A stretch of DNA of 7,188 nucleotides from JBBDSJ01 sp040905025 (GCA_040905025.1 JBBDSJ010000060.1:1-7188); one strand, 5' to 3'. Positions 1 to 5,443 are shown, counted from the stretch's first letter. Translations and numbers: made by a program. The notes: a model not told the origin generated them from the sequence alone.

Positions 1-755
1 AGCCGTTCATAACCGACGCCGTCGGCCCGTTTGGTCGGCAGATAGGTTTTGGTAAAGCTGATGCTCGGTACCGTGAAGCCTGGAATGGCGCCACCGTAGT
101 AGGAAATGATGTGACCTATCAGCGATACGATGCCCATTTCCGACAGCCGCGCACCGTCAGCAAGCTTGGTACTGCCGTCGGCGTTGTATCGGGGCGGCGA
201 ATTGGTTTCGATGGTATCGAGCAGTGTGTTGACCATGAACCAGACGCTGGTCAGATGGAAACCGTACTGGGCAATACCGTAGATCTTGTTCATGACATGC
301 AGGATCTTGGTCGCGGTCGCGCCCAGTGTACGCATGACTGAACCCAGCACACTCATGACAACATCCCAGCCGGCGGCGATCGGTTCTACGACACCGGTGG
401 AAATGCCGAGCGTCGGGCCGGCGAGAAAGGTTTTTTCGTAAAACCGCATCCAGCCGCTCATTGACTGCAGGAACTGCGCCCAGGATACCAGCCCGACCAT
501 TTGCGCGATGGCAACTTCATTCGCGACCATCGCCCGGTTGGTGTAGGACATGAAATTCAGATCACGGGCCTCAACCACCGACACGCTGTAGGCAGCCGCG
601 TCAGCCGCGTTCTGCAGCTGCATTTTTTCGCTGGTGAGTTTGCCGGATTTGTAAAGTGAAATGAGTGCCAGCAACAGCACGCCGAGAAAGATCACGACGA
701 ACACCGAGGATTGCCCCCGCTGCCTGCCTAGCAGGTTCAGTTGCCCGAAGACCAT
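1..755 (-). CDS. TadG-like Tad-domain pilus assembly protein, partial (N-terminal 251 residues)
   Basis: Reading from the ATG at 755 toward position 1 gives an open frame that leaves the window without a stop, so only the N-terminus is present. Residues 11-14 (RQRG) precede one hydrophobic helix at about 17-35. After it come KMQLQNAADAAAYS (about 44-57) and a run of helical and mixed sequence. A short basic N-terminus, one membrane helix and a LQNAADAAA-type motif are the hallmark of the Tad domain at the start of TadG-like proteins. In this family the rest of the protein is extracytoplasmic and serves Flp/Tad pilus assembly, with the exact role poorly defined. The start is well bounded: a TAA lies in frame eight codons upstream with no start between. 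The Shine-Dalgarno match is poor (only G-rich sequence around GGTTGGGG). It lies 208 bases downstream of the Flp pilin on the same strand, which supports the pilus assignment. TadE or TadF relatives cannot be excluded without the C-terminus. Confidence 0.75.
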   Translation of the reverse strand, partial: MVFGQLNLLGRQRGQSSVFVVIFLGVLLLALISLYKSGKLTSEKMQLQNAADAAAYSVSVVEARDLNFMSYTNRAMVANEVAIAQMVGLVSWAQFLQSMSGWMRFYEKTFLAGPTLGISTGVVEPIAAGWDVVMSVLGSVMRTLGATATKILHVMNKIYGIAQYGFHLTSVWFMVNTLLDTIETNSPPRYNADGSTKLADGARLSEMGIVSLIGHIISYYGGAIPGFTVPSISFTKTYLPTKRADGVGYER

Positions 756-812
756 CTCGTTACCCCAACCATCCCGTTACCCCGGAAGAGACGTCATTAT
801 TCAGAATCACAA

Positions 813-838
813 GGAAACGGGGCAATCCGCCCCGTTCC
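813..838 (-). terminator. Hairpin between pilin and tadG-like gene; possible terminator/attenuator
   Basis: The arms GGAAACGGGGC (813-823) and GCCCCGTTCC (829-838) pair around a five-base loop, with one bulged A. On the minus strand the hairpin is followed by TTTCCTTGTGATTCT, a T-rich but interrupted tract. It sits after the highly expressed type of gene (pilin) and before the tadG-like start. Partial termination that lowers downstream expression is the likely role. The weak T-tract means it could instead be an RNA-stabilising 3' structure. Confidence 0.5.
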
Positions 839-868
839 GTGATCCACTTTGTATTTTATGTTGCCGGT

Positions 869-900
869 TTGTCGCTGCAAACATCGCAGTGCTGCGACAA
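869..900. repeat. Imperfect inverted repeat / stem-loop downstream of pilin gene
   Basis: TTGTCGCTGCA (869-879) pairs with TGCTGCGACAA (890-900) around a ten-base loop, with a single mismatch in an 11-bp stem. No T-tract follows on either strand, so it is not a classic terminator. It lies 64 bases after the pilin stop and 31 bases before the GC-rich hairpin in the minus-strand transcript. It could be a processing or stability element of the pilin mRNA. Confidence 0.45.
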
Positions 901-963
901 TCGGGCAGCAAACCGACTGGCCGACGAGCCGCGCGCCCGGTCAGCCAATCGAGTCAGGTATAT

Positions 964-1221
964 TTACTGCTGGCCGCCGGTGTAACTGTCAAGTGTGCCG
1001 CGTTCATCGGATTCGGCATCCGCTTCGCCCGCCGAGCCAACGGCCTTGTCTTTCGCGGCGGTACCGTCCTGGCCGGCCAGTTCCTGTGACATGGCGCCGA
1101 CCTGGCCGCGCAAGGTGTCGCCAAAGAAACCGTAGGCGGCAATCGCGGCAATCGCGATCAGTGCGACAATGATGATGTACTCTGTCATTCCCTGACCAAG
1201 TTGTTTCAGGAATGATTTCAT
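964..1221 (-). CDS. Flp-type (type IVb) pilin precursor
   Basis: This 85-residue protein is the likely major subunit of a Flp/Tad pilus. It begins with a short basic leader (MKSFLKQLG). The sequence GQGMTEY at residues 9-15 fits the Flp rule of a glycine followed by four residues and then Glu-Tyr, so a TadV/CpaA-type prepilin peptidase is predicted to cut after Gly9, leaving Gln10 as the mature N-terminus and Glu14 as the fifth residue. A single hydrophobic helix follows (about 16-33, rich in Ile and Ala). The C-terminal half is small, polar and acidic (Ala, Gly, Asp, Glu), as expected for the exposed part of a minimal pilin. The start is backed by a perfect GGAGG (minus strand, 1233-1229), seven bases upstream of the ATG. 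The tadG-like gene follows on the same strand; no peptidase, ATPase or secretin gene is visible here. Confidence in the pilin class is high; which substrate or surface it binds is unknown. Confidence 0.9.
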   Translation of the reverse strand: MKSFLKQLGQGMTEYIIIVALIAIAAIAAYGFFGDTLRGQVGAMSQELAGQDGTAAKDKAVGSAGEADAESDERGTLDSYTGGQQ

Positions 1222-1264
1222 GGTGCTACCTCCGAGAGTGAGTGTCTGTCGATAAATGTGGCTT

Positions 1265-1289
1265 GCACATTTGTGCCCGGGACATTATC
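1265..1289 (-). promoter_or_regulatory. Possible pilin promoter -10 with overlapping small palindrome
   Basis: On the minus strand GATAAT (1289-1284) matches five of six bases of the sigma-70 -10 box and would start transcription near 1276, about 55 bases before the pilin ATG. The palindrome GCACA-TT-TGTGC (1265-1276) would cover the start site, a plausible repressor position. No good -35 box is present at the right distance, so this is a weak call. Confidence 0.25.
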
Positions 1290-1396
1290 CGTTCGCCGAC
1301 AGCAATCAATTGATCCCAAGTCTGACATCGCCCCCGATGCTGACAACAGTCTGATAGCTGTTTGTTCGAATATCTGCCCCGCCTTGAAACTAATTA

Positions 1397-1425
1397 TTGA
1401 CCTTGCCCGCAGTCATTGCAATACA
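1397..1425 (+). promoter_or_regulatory. Weak sigma-70-like promoter candidate upstream of GAF/HD-GYP gene
   Basis: TTGACC (1397-1402) matches five of six bases of the -35 box. It is followed after 17 bases by AATACA (1420-1425), a poor -10 match, within an AT-rich stretch. A second possibility is TAAAAT at 1525-1530 (five of six -10 matches, no clear -35), which would give a much shorter leader before the ATG at 1564. The sequence does not decide between them. Confidence 0.25.
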
Positions 1426-1483
1426 AATAAACCTATTATTTTCACCAGTTAAGGTTATTGTTTGAACATTGCCGGTATTTTGA

Positions 1484-1520
1484 CCGGATATCCGGAATGG
1501 CTGTCGTTGGCGTCCGGAAT
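1484..1520. repeat. 12-bp palindrome plus TCCGGAAT direct repeats, candidate operator
   Basis: CCGGATATCCGG (1484-1495) is a perfect palindrome. TCCGGAAT occurs at 1491-1498 and again at 1513-1520, 22 bases apart, which is about two helical turns. The pair lies just upstream of a possible -10 box (1525-1530) and 44-80 bases before the ATG of the GAF/HD-GYP gene. This geometry suits a regulator binding site, but no known factor is recognised. Confidence 0.35.
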
Positions 1521-1563
1521 AACCTAAAATTCAACACCGGCAATCCATCGGCACGAGTAAACC

Positions 1564-3195
1564 ATGAATCCCAGCCAACAGGACTTTTCTCTTTTGCTCA
1601 GCCAGTTGAGCGAGATCGGCATCGCCCTGTCGGCGGAAAAAAATCATGGCCGCCTGCTGGAAATGATTCTGACCCGGGCCAAGGCCATGACTGGCGCCGA
1701 CGGCGGCACGCTGTATCTGCGTGGTGACGGCAACACGCTGAATTTCGAAATCATGCATACCGAGTCCCTCGGCGTACATCAGGGGGGTACCAGCGGCCGG
1801 CCGATTGATTTGCCGCCGCTGGCACTCTATGACGCTGATGGTCAGCCAAACCGGCATGCCGTCGCTGCCTGGGCCGCGCTCAGCGGTGAGCCCATCAATA
1901 TTGAGGATGCCTATACCAGCGACGATTTTGATTTCTCCGGTACGCGCCAGTTTGACGAAATGACCGGCTATCGCTCAAAAGCATTTTTGACGGTGCCGAT
2001 GACCAATCATGAAGCCGAAAACATCGGCGTGTTGCAGCTGATTAACCCGATTGACCCGGCCAGCGGTGAAATTCGGGCTTTTTCTCCGCTCGATCAGAAA
2101 CTGGTCGAGGCGCTGGCCGCGCAGGCGGCCGTGACATTGACCAATCGTTCACTGATTGCAGCCCAACGGCAACTGTTTGACTCACTGGTGCAGTTGATCG
2201 CCAACGCCATCGATGAAAAATCTCCGTATACCGCCGGCCATTGCCGCCGCGTACCGGTGTTGACCACGTTACTCGCCGAAGCCGCCAGCCGGATTCAATA
2301 CGGGCCATTGAAAGAATTTTCACTGAATGACGATGATCGCTATGAACTTGAAGTCGCCGCCTGGCTGCATGACTGCGGCAAGATCACGACACCGGAATAC
2401 GTCGTCGACAAGGCGACCAAGCTTGAAACGATTTTTGATCGCGTGAATATGGTCGATACCCGCTTTGAAGTCTTGCGTCGCGATGCCGAGATTGCTGCAT
2501 TGCGTTCGCAACTTGAAGCCGCCGGGGTCGATCCCGATGAAGCATTAAGCAGTGAGCGCGTTTACCGCGCACGCGTGAATGAACTGAAGGCGGCACGTGA
2601 GTTTGTCCGCCACGTCAATATTGGCGGTGAATCAATGAGTGAAGAAGATCAGGCGCGAGTGCGCGCACTGGCAACAGAATACTGGCTGGACATGGATGGT
2701 AAAAAACAGCCATTATTGAATGAAGACGAAACCATGAATCTGCAAATCAGCCGCGGCACGTTGACGCCGGCCGAGCGCGAAGTTATCAACAATCATATTG
2801 TCGTGACGATCAAGATGCTGGAATCATTGCCGTATCCGAAGCATCTGAAAAAAGTACCGGAATATGCCGGTGGGCATCATGAAAAAATGGACGGCACCGG
2901 CTACCCGCGCCAGCTTACGCGCGAGCAAATGTCGGTGCCGGCGCGCGTGATGGTTATTGCCGATATTTTCGAGGCATTGACCGCCGCCGACCGGCCGTAT
3001 AAAAAGGCCATGCCGTTGTCGCAGGCGCTGACGATTCTGGGCCGCATGAAAGAAAATCATCATGTCGATCCGGACTTGTTTGATATTTTTATGTGGGAGA
3101 AGGTTTACCTGCAATATGCCGAACAGCATTTGCAGGCAGAGCAGGTTGATGCATTTGATCTGGATGCCATTCCGGGTTACTCGCCACCACAATGA
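1564..3195 (+). CDS. GAF domain + HD-GYP domain protein (probable cyclic-di-GMP phosphodiesterase)
   Basis: This 543-residue soluble protein has an N-terminal GAF sensor domain (about residues 10-190) and a C-terminal HD-GYP domain (about 205-510). The HD-GYP metal site looks complete: His226 (in YTAGHCRRV), the His269-Asp270 pair in HDCGKI, His411 (NNHIV), His438-His439, and Asp467 (VIADIFE). The signature HHEKMDGTGYP spans 438-448. HD-GYP enzymes hydrolyse cyclic-di-GMP to GMP or pGpG; the GAF ligand cannot be predicted. Between HDCGK and His411 there are about 138 residues where canonical HD-GYP domains have roughly 30, so an insert of about 100, largely charged and helical (about 285-395), interrupts the domain. 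I have seen similar inserts in related GAF/HD-GYP proteins, so it seems a subfamily trait. There is no transmembrane segment or signal peptide. Only a weak GAG precedes the ATG. The stop overlaps the prmB start (ATGA), implying co-transcription. Confidence 0.9.
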   Translation: MNPSQQDFSLLLSQLSEIGIALSAEKNHGRLLEMILTRAKAMTGADGGTLYLRGDGNTLNFEIMHTESLGVHQGGTSGRPIDLPPLALYDADGQPNRHAVAAWAALSGEPINIEDAYTSDDFDFSGTRQFDEMTGYRSKAFLTVPMTNHEAENIGVLQLINPIDPASGEIRAFSPLDQKLVEALAAQAAVTLTNRSLIAAQRQLFDSLVQLIANAIDEKSPYTAGHCRRVPVLTTLLAEAASRIQYGPLKEFSLNDDDRYELEVAAWLHDCGKITTPEYVVDKATKLETIFDRVNMVDTRFEVLRRDAEIAALRSQLEAAGVDPDEALSSERVYRARVNELKAAREFVRHVNIGGESMSEEDQARVRALATEYWLDMDGKKQPLLNEDETMNLQISRGTLTPAEREVINNHIVVTIKMLESLPYPKHLKKVPEYAGGHHEKMDGTGYPRQLTREQMSVPARVMVIADIFEALTAADRPYKKAMPLSQALTILGRMKENHHVDPDLFDIFMWEKVYLQYAEQHLQAEQVDAFDLDAIPGYSPPQ

Positions 3196-4094
3196 TCGGC
3201 ACTGCCATGCCGTCCACACCCGCCGAGCGTAGTGTCCGGATATTCGTTGAACAGGCGGCCGGGCAGTTTGCTGCCGCCGATCTTTACTACGGTCATGGTA
3301 CTGACAATCCTGATGATGAAGCGGTCTATCTGGTCTTTGCCGCCCTGGGGCTGGATTTTGACTGTGATGAAGCCGAACTGGATGCGCCGCTTGATGAAGC
3401 TGACTGCCGGCGTCTGGATGAACTGATCCACAAGCGTATCCATGCGCGTATTCCGACCGCTTACCTGGTCAGGCAGGCCTGGTTTTGCGGTTTGCCGTTT
3501 TATGTCGACGAACGTGTGTTGATTCCGCGTTCGCCGATTGCCGAACTGATTCATGAACGTTTCACGCCGTGGCTGGAGCCGGAGCGCATTCACCGCGTAC
3601 TCGATATCGGTACCGGCAGTGGTTGTATTGCCATTGCCTGCGCCTATGCCTTGCCTGAAGCATTCGTCGATGGCATTGATATCGATGCGGATGCACTGGC
3701 TGTCGCGCGCCAGAATATTCTTGATCATGGCCTGACCGGTCGCGTCGAGGCGATTGAGTCAAATCTGTTTACCGGTCTGGCGACAAGATATGATCTGATC
3801 ATCGCCAATCCGCCCTATGTTGATGCCGAGGATATGGCCGACTTGCCGGCCGAATATGAACATGAACCGCGCGCGGCGCTGGCCGCCGGTGATGACGGTC
3901 TGGATCTGGTGCGGCGATTATTGAATGAAGTGCACGACTATATACACGCTGACGGCATACTGATTCTGGAGGTCGGTAATTCCCGCGCCGCGCTTGAAGC
4001 CGAGTATCCGGACTTGCCGTTTGTCTGGCTGGAATTCCAGAGTGGTGGTGATGGCGTCGCGTTGCTGCATGCCAGCGACTTGCCCGGCATCTGA
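3192..4094 (+). CDS. prmB: Ribosomal protein L3 N5-glutamine methyltransferase PrmB
   Basis: This S-adenosylmethionine-dependent enzyme methylates a glutamine side chain of 50S ribosomal protein L3 and acts in ribosome assembly. The 300 residues match the family length (about 300-310). The helical N-terminal substrate-recognition domain spans about 1-110. IPRSPIAELI at 111-120 is a PrmB-type signature, whereas the release-factor enzyme PrmC usually has a PR-[ED]-TE form here. The SAM-binding loop is DIGTGSGC (138-145), the acidic DIDADAL follows near 163-169, and the catalytic NPPY is at 206-209. The next stretch, VDAEDMADLPAEY with EHEP and AAGDDGLDLV (about 210-240), is very characteristic of PrmB. 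The start ATG at 3192 overlaps the upstream stop; an in-frame ATG at 3207 is an alternative that would remove five residues. Its partnership with an HD-GYP gene is unusual, since prmB often lies near aroC in gammaproteobacteria. Confidence 0.93.
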   Translation: MIGTAMPSTPAERSVRIFVEQAAGQFAAADLYYGHGTDNPDDEAVYLVFAALGLDFDCDEAELDAPLDEADCRRLDELIHKRIHARIPTAYLVRQAWFCGLPFYVDERVLIPRSPIAELIHERFTPWLEPERIHRVLDIGTGSGCIAIACAYALPEAFVDGIDIDADALAVARQNILDHGLTGRVEAIESNLFTGLATRYDLIIANPPYVDAEDMADLPAEYEHEPRAALAAGDDGLDLVRRLLNEVHDYIHADGILILEVGNSRAALEAEYPDLPFVWLEFQSGGDGVALLHASDLPGI

Positions 4095-4095
4095 G

Positions 4096-4104
4096 TGCTA
4101 TACT
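4096..4104 (+). promoter_or_regulatory. Extended -10 promoter for the CsoR/CstR-family gene
   Basis: TGCTATACT is a TGn extended -10 element with five of six matches in the hexamer (TATACT, 4099-4104). Transcription would start near 4111, about 28 bases before the ATG at 4139. No good -35 is seen at 17 bases, which is common for extended -10 promoters. The hexamer is inside the candidate operator, so bound repressor would block polymerase. Confidence 0.55.
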
Positions 4105-4116
4105 CCTACCCGTATA
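4099..4116. promoter_or_regulatory. Candidate CsoR/CstR-type operator (autoregulatory)
   Basis: TATACTCCTACCCGTATA has TATAC and GTATA ends separated by eight bases. This is the same size and ends as the element at 5406-5423, with 12 of 18 positions identical. The centre is C-rich but not symmetrical, unlike the downstream site. It overlaps the extended -10 box of the repressor gene, fitting negative autoregulation. CsoR/CstR operators are typically TACCC/GGGTA-like inverted repeats. Confidence 0.5.
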
Positions 4117-4131
4117 TAGGCGATATACGGG
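4109..4131. repeat. Perfect 9-bp inverted repeat just before the repressor start codon
   Basis: CCCGTATAT (4109-4117) and ATATACGGG (4123-4131) are exact complements separated by AGGCG. The right arm contributes the first Gs of the ribosome-binding site GGGAGA (4129-4134), five to seven bases before the ATG. As RNA this would be a hairpin that hides the Shine-Dalgarno sequence; as DNA it is an alternative or additional operator. Confidence 0.6.
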
Positions 4132-4138
4132 AGAACCC

Positions 4139-4459
4139 ATGGCGGCAGTAAAAAGAAAAAGCAAGCTCTCAACACCGGATGAATTGGATGTCGAGTGGCA
4201 AAAAAACAAGGATGCATTACTGGCACGGCTGAAGCGCGCAGAAGGTCAGATTCGCGGTATCCAGGCGATGATCGAAGCCGATGCCGAATGTGAAAAGGTC
4301 GCGCAACAAATGGCTGCGGCACGCAAGGCTCTCGACAAGGCGTTTTACAACATGCTCGCGTGCGTGATGGAACGTGAACTGGCTTGCCAGCATCTTGATA
4401 GTGCCACTGCGCGCGAACGGCTTAATTATGCCACGCAGCTATTGTCCAAATATGGTTGA
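4139..4459 (+). CDS. CsoR/FrmR/CstR-family (DUF156) repressor, probable sulfane-sulfur sensor
   Basis: The 106-residue, all-helical protein carries the family core: LLARLKRAEGQIRGIQAMIE at about 27-46, then Cys51 and QQMAAARKALDKA. Family members are tetrameric repressors that bind DNA until a ligand (copper, nickel, formaldehyde or persulfide) is sensed. Aligned on the first conserved cysteine (Cys51; Cys36 in M. tuberculosis CsoR, Cys35 in FrmR), the CsoR/FrmR histidine position is Val76 and the second CsoR/CstR cysteine position is Glu80. The copper set is therefore missing. Cys75 and Cys83 lie nearby instead, so a thiol-only sensor is possible. The N-terminal 20 residues (basic, then acidic) extend beyond the usual core. 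Neighbours are sulfur transport and persulfide oxidation genes, which points to a CstR-like role. A GGGAGA ribosome-binding site supports the start. Metal sensing cannot be excluded from sequence alone. Confidence 0.85.
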   Translation: MAAVKRKSKLSTPDELDVEWQKNKDALLARLKRAEGQIRGIQAMIEADAECEKVAQQMAAARKALDKAFYNMLACVMERELACQHLDSATARERLNYATQLLSKYG

Positions 4460-4473
4460 GCATGCAGTCAGCC

Positions 4474-4501
4474 ATCCTGTCATTTTAGCGGGCGTCAGGA
4501 T
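4474..4501. terminator. Weak stem-loop in convergent gap, possible bidirectional terminator
   Basis: ATCCTG (4474-4479) and CAGGAT (4496-4501) form a six-base-pair stem around a 16-base loop in the 48-base gap between the convergent repressor and YedE-type genes. The stem is short and T-tracts are poor on both sides, so this is a position-based suggestion. Confidence 0.25.
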
Positions 4502-4507
4502 TTCGAT

Positions 4508-4921
4508 TCAGTTACCAGAAAAATAATCAGCAACCCAACCACCTACAGCAGCGGCCAATAATAACGGTAAAGCTTCGTGCCAGACGATGGTCAACGCTGC
4601 CAGTGCCGGTCCCGGACAGTAACCGGCAATACCCCAGCCCACACCAAACAGTGCCGCACCGCTCAACAGGCGGGCATCCAGATCGGTTTTTTGCGGCAGA
4701 TAAAACTTCACATCAAAAAGTGGCCGTTGCCGGCGGCTGACCAGCACAAAGCCGGGTAATGTCACTGCAATCGCACCCAGCATGACCAGCGCCAGGCTCG
4801 GATCCCAGTGACCGGTAATATCAAGAAATCCGAGCACCTTGAGCGGGTAGACCATGCCCGATATCGCCAGCCCGGTGCCAAAGACAAGGCCGGTGAACAG
4901 GGCCGTCAGTTCACGGCGCAT
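4508..4921 (-). CDS. YeeE/YedE-family half-size membrane subunit (DUF6691 type)
   Basis: The 137-residue hydrophobic protein has about four membrane segments. FGTGLAISGMVYPLKVLGFLDI near 14-35 and a WDPSLALVM motif near 39-47 are typical of the second (DUF6691) half of the split YeeE/YedE family. GWGIAGYCPGPALAAL (about 95-110) contains the only cysteine, Cys102. In full-length YeeE/TsuA thiosulfate importers, an equivalent Cys-Pro-Gly-Pro site is one of the cysteines that pass thiosulfate across the membrane. I infer that this subunit pairs with the upstream gene product to form one transporter for thiosulfate or a related sulfur species. The start was set at 4921 and not at an ATG at 5008, because the longer reading would run through the upstream gene and adds a non-hydrophobic His-rich leader. 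The chosen ATG overlaps the upstream TAA (TAATG) and has GGAG (minus strand, 4933-4930) eight bases before it. Confidence 0.85.
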   Translation of the reverse strand: MRRELTALFTGLVFGTGLAISGMVYPLKVLGFLDITGHWDPSLALVMLGAIAVTLPGFVLVSRRQRPLFDVKFYLPQKTDLDARLLSGAALFGVGWGIAGYCPGPALAALTIVWHEALPLLLAAAVGGWVADYFSGN

Positions 4922-5367
4922 TAAAAAATCTCCAGCAAGTGATAACAAACGTATGTCGTCAATATGGCCGTACTCATAAACATAATGGTGGCGATGATGG
5001 AACGCCACGCGCGCCGGCCAATGCCACAGACACCATGGCCACTGGTACAGCCGGCGCCCAGCCGTGTACCAAAACCGACCAGAAACCCGGCGACCAGCAA
5101 TGCGGCGAGTGGAAAATTGTCTCGCACCGGTGTCGCTGGCAGGCCGAGATCAGTGCGCAGGATATGTACGGTGCCGGCTGCCACAATCAGTCCCGTTAGA
5201 AACAGCCCTTGCCAGAGTTGTCGTTCCCGCCGTAACAGACCATGAAACATGCCGCTGATGCCGGCAATGCGGCCGTTGCCAAACATTAACAATACCGCCG
5301 CAATTCCGATCAACAATCCGCCTGCCAGCGCACTCAGCGGTGTGAAATTTGTGATTTCCCAATTCAT
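4921..5367 (-). CDS. YeeE/YedE-family sulfur transport subunit (first half)
   Basis: The 148-residue membrane protein has about four hydrophobic segments (roughly 10-30, 52-70, 87-103 and 121-141). FGNGRIAGISGM (29-40) and GFGTRLGAGCTSGHGVCG (about 98-115) are signature sequences of the YeeE/YedE (Sulf_transp) family. They include Cys107 and Cys114; the GCTSGH cysteine corresponds to a conserved thiosulfate-handling cysteine of this family. It is about half the size of single-chain TsuA/YeeE, and the next gene supplies the other half. The start at 5367 is preferred to an upstream ATG at 5430, because the latter would place the operator (5406-5423) and a perfect -10 box inside the coding sequence. 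AAGGA precedes the ATG at slightly long spacing. The stop shares one base with the next start, so the two proteins are probably translationally coupled. Confidence 0.87.
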   Translation of the reverse strand: MNWEITNFTPLSALAGGLLIGIAAVLLMFGNGRIAGISGMFHGLLRRERQLWQGLFLTGLIVAAGTVHILRTDLGLPATPVRDNFPLAALLVAGFLVGFGTRLGAGCTSGHGVCGIGRRAWRSIIATIMFMSTAILTTYVCYHLLEIF

Positions 5368-5392
5368 TTCTTGGTGTCCTTGAATCCGGAGA

Positions 5393-5398
5393 ATTATA
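5393..5398 (-). promoter_or_regulatory. -10 box for the YeeE/YedE operon
   Basis: On the minus strand, positions 5398-5393 read TATAAT, a perfect -10 hexamer, 25 bases upstream of the ATG at 5367. The -35 region at 17-base spacing (TACCCT) is poor and lies within the candidate operator at 5406-5423, so a repressor bound there would exclude polymerase. Confidence 0.5.
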
Positions 5399-5405
5399 AC
5401 TATAC

Positions 5406-5423
5406 TATACCCCATAGGGTATA
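5406..5423. promoter_or_regulatory. CsoR/CstR-type operator in the divergent sulfur-gene promoter
   Basis: TATACCC (5406-5412), CATA, GGGTATA (5417-5423) is a perfect 7-bp inverted repeat with a four-base centre. TACCC/GGGTA symmetry is the pattern of operators bound by CsoR and CstR proteins. It lies between the divergent YeeE/YedE genes and the TauE/dioxygenase genes, in the core promoter area of the former. A gene for a repressor of this family lies within 1 kb, so this is the strongest regulatory assignment in the window. An extra TATAC half-site abuts it at 5401-5405. Confidence 0.75.
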
Positions 5424-5443
5424 TAAACAAACTGCAGTATTCA

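Larger units (their letters stand above)
1222..1563. other. Divergent intergenic region between pilin and GAF/HD-GYP genes
   Basis: These 342 bases hold no convincing gene: the short open frames have no recognisable protein features. What can be seen is a set of small palindromes: GCACA-TT-TGTGC (1265-1276), ATCAATTGAT (1305-1314) and CCGGATATCCGG (1484-1495). The sequence between about 1381 and 1460 is notably AT-rich. Promoters for both flanking genes must lie here, but only weak hexamer matches were found (listed separately). Confidence 0.7.

Noticed and set aside
661..1172. Plus-strand open frames of about 100-140 codons across the pilin region.
   Set aside because: They overlap each other in different frames, run antisense to the clear pilin, tadG-like start and hairpins, and show Arg/Pro-rich composition with no recognisable domain.
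1264..1278. Possible sigma-54 (-24/-12) promoter for the pilin gene on the minus strand (GGGCAC...TGCAA).
   Set aside because: The spacing between the GG and GC elements is one base short of the strict sigma-54 requirement.
1258..1727. Short plus-strand open frames (64 and 89 codons) in the intergenic region and start of the HD-GYP gene.
   Set aside because: There is no ribosome-binding site or domain, and the second runs out of frame into the well-supported HD-GYP gene.
2824..3728. Minus-strand open frames of 131 and 183 codons opposite the HD-GYP and prmB genes.
   Set aside because: Both lie wholly opposite strongly supported genes and their sequences show no domain; they are frame mirrors.
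4139..4459. Copper, nickel or formaldehyde sensor assignment (CsoR, RcnR, FrmR) for the repressor.
   Set aside because: The conserved His and second Cys positions are Val and Glu, and no metal efflux or formaldehyde-detoxification gene is nearby.
4922..5008. Longer N-terminus for the DUF6691-type subunit starting at 5008.
   Set aside because: It would overlap the first YeeE/YedE gene by 88 bases with a His-rich, non-family leader; the ATG at 4921 has a GGAG site and a TAATG overlap.
5368..5430. Longer N-terminus for the first YeeE/YedE subunit starting at 5430.
   Set aside because: It would put the 18-bp operator and a perfect TATAAT inside coding sequence, and the added residues are not part of the family.
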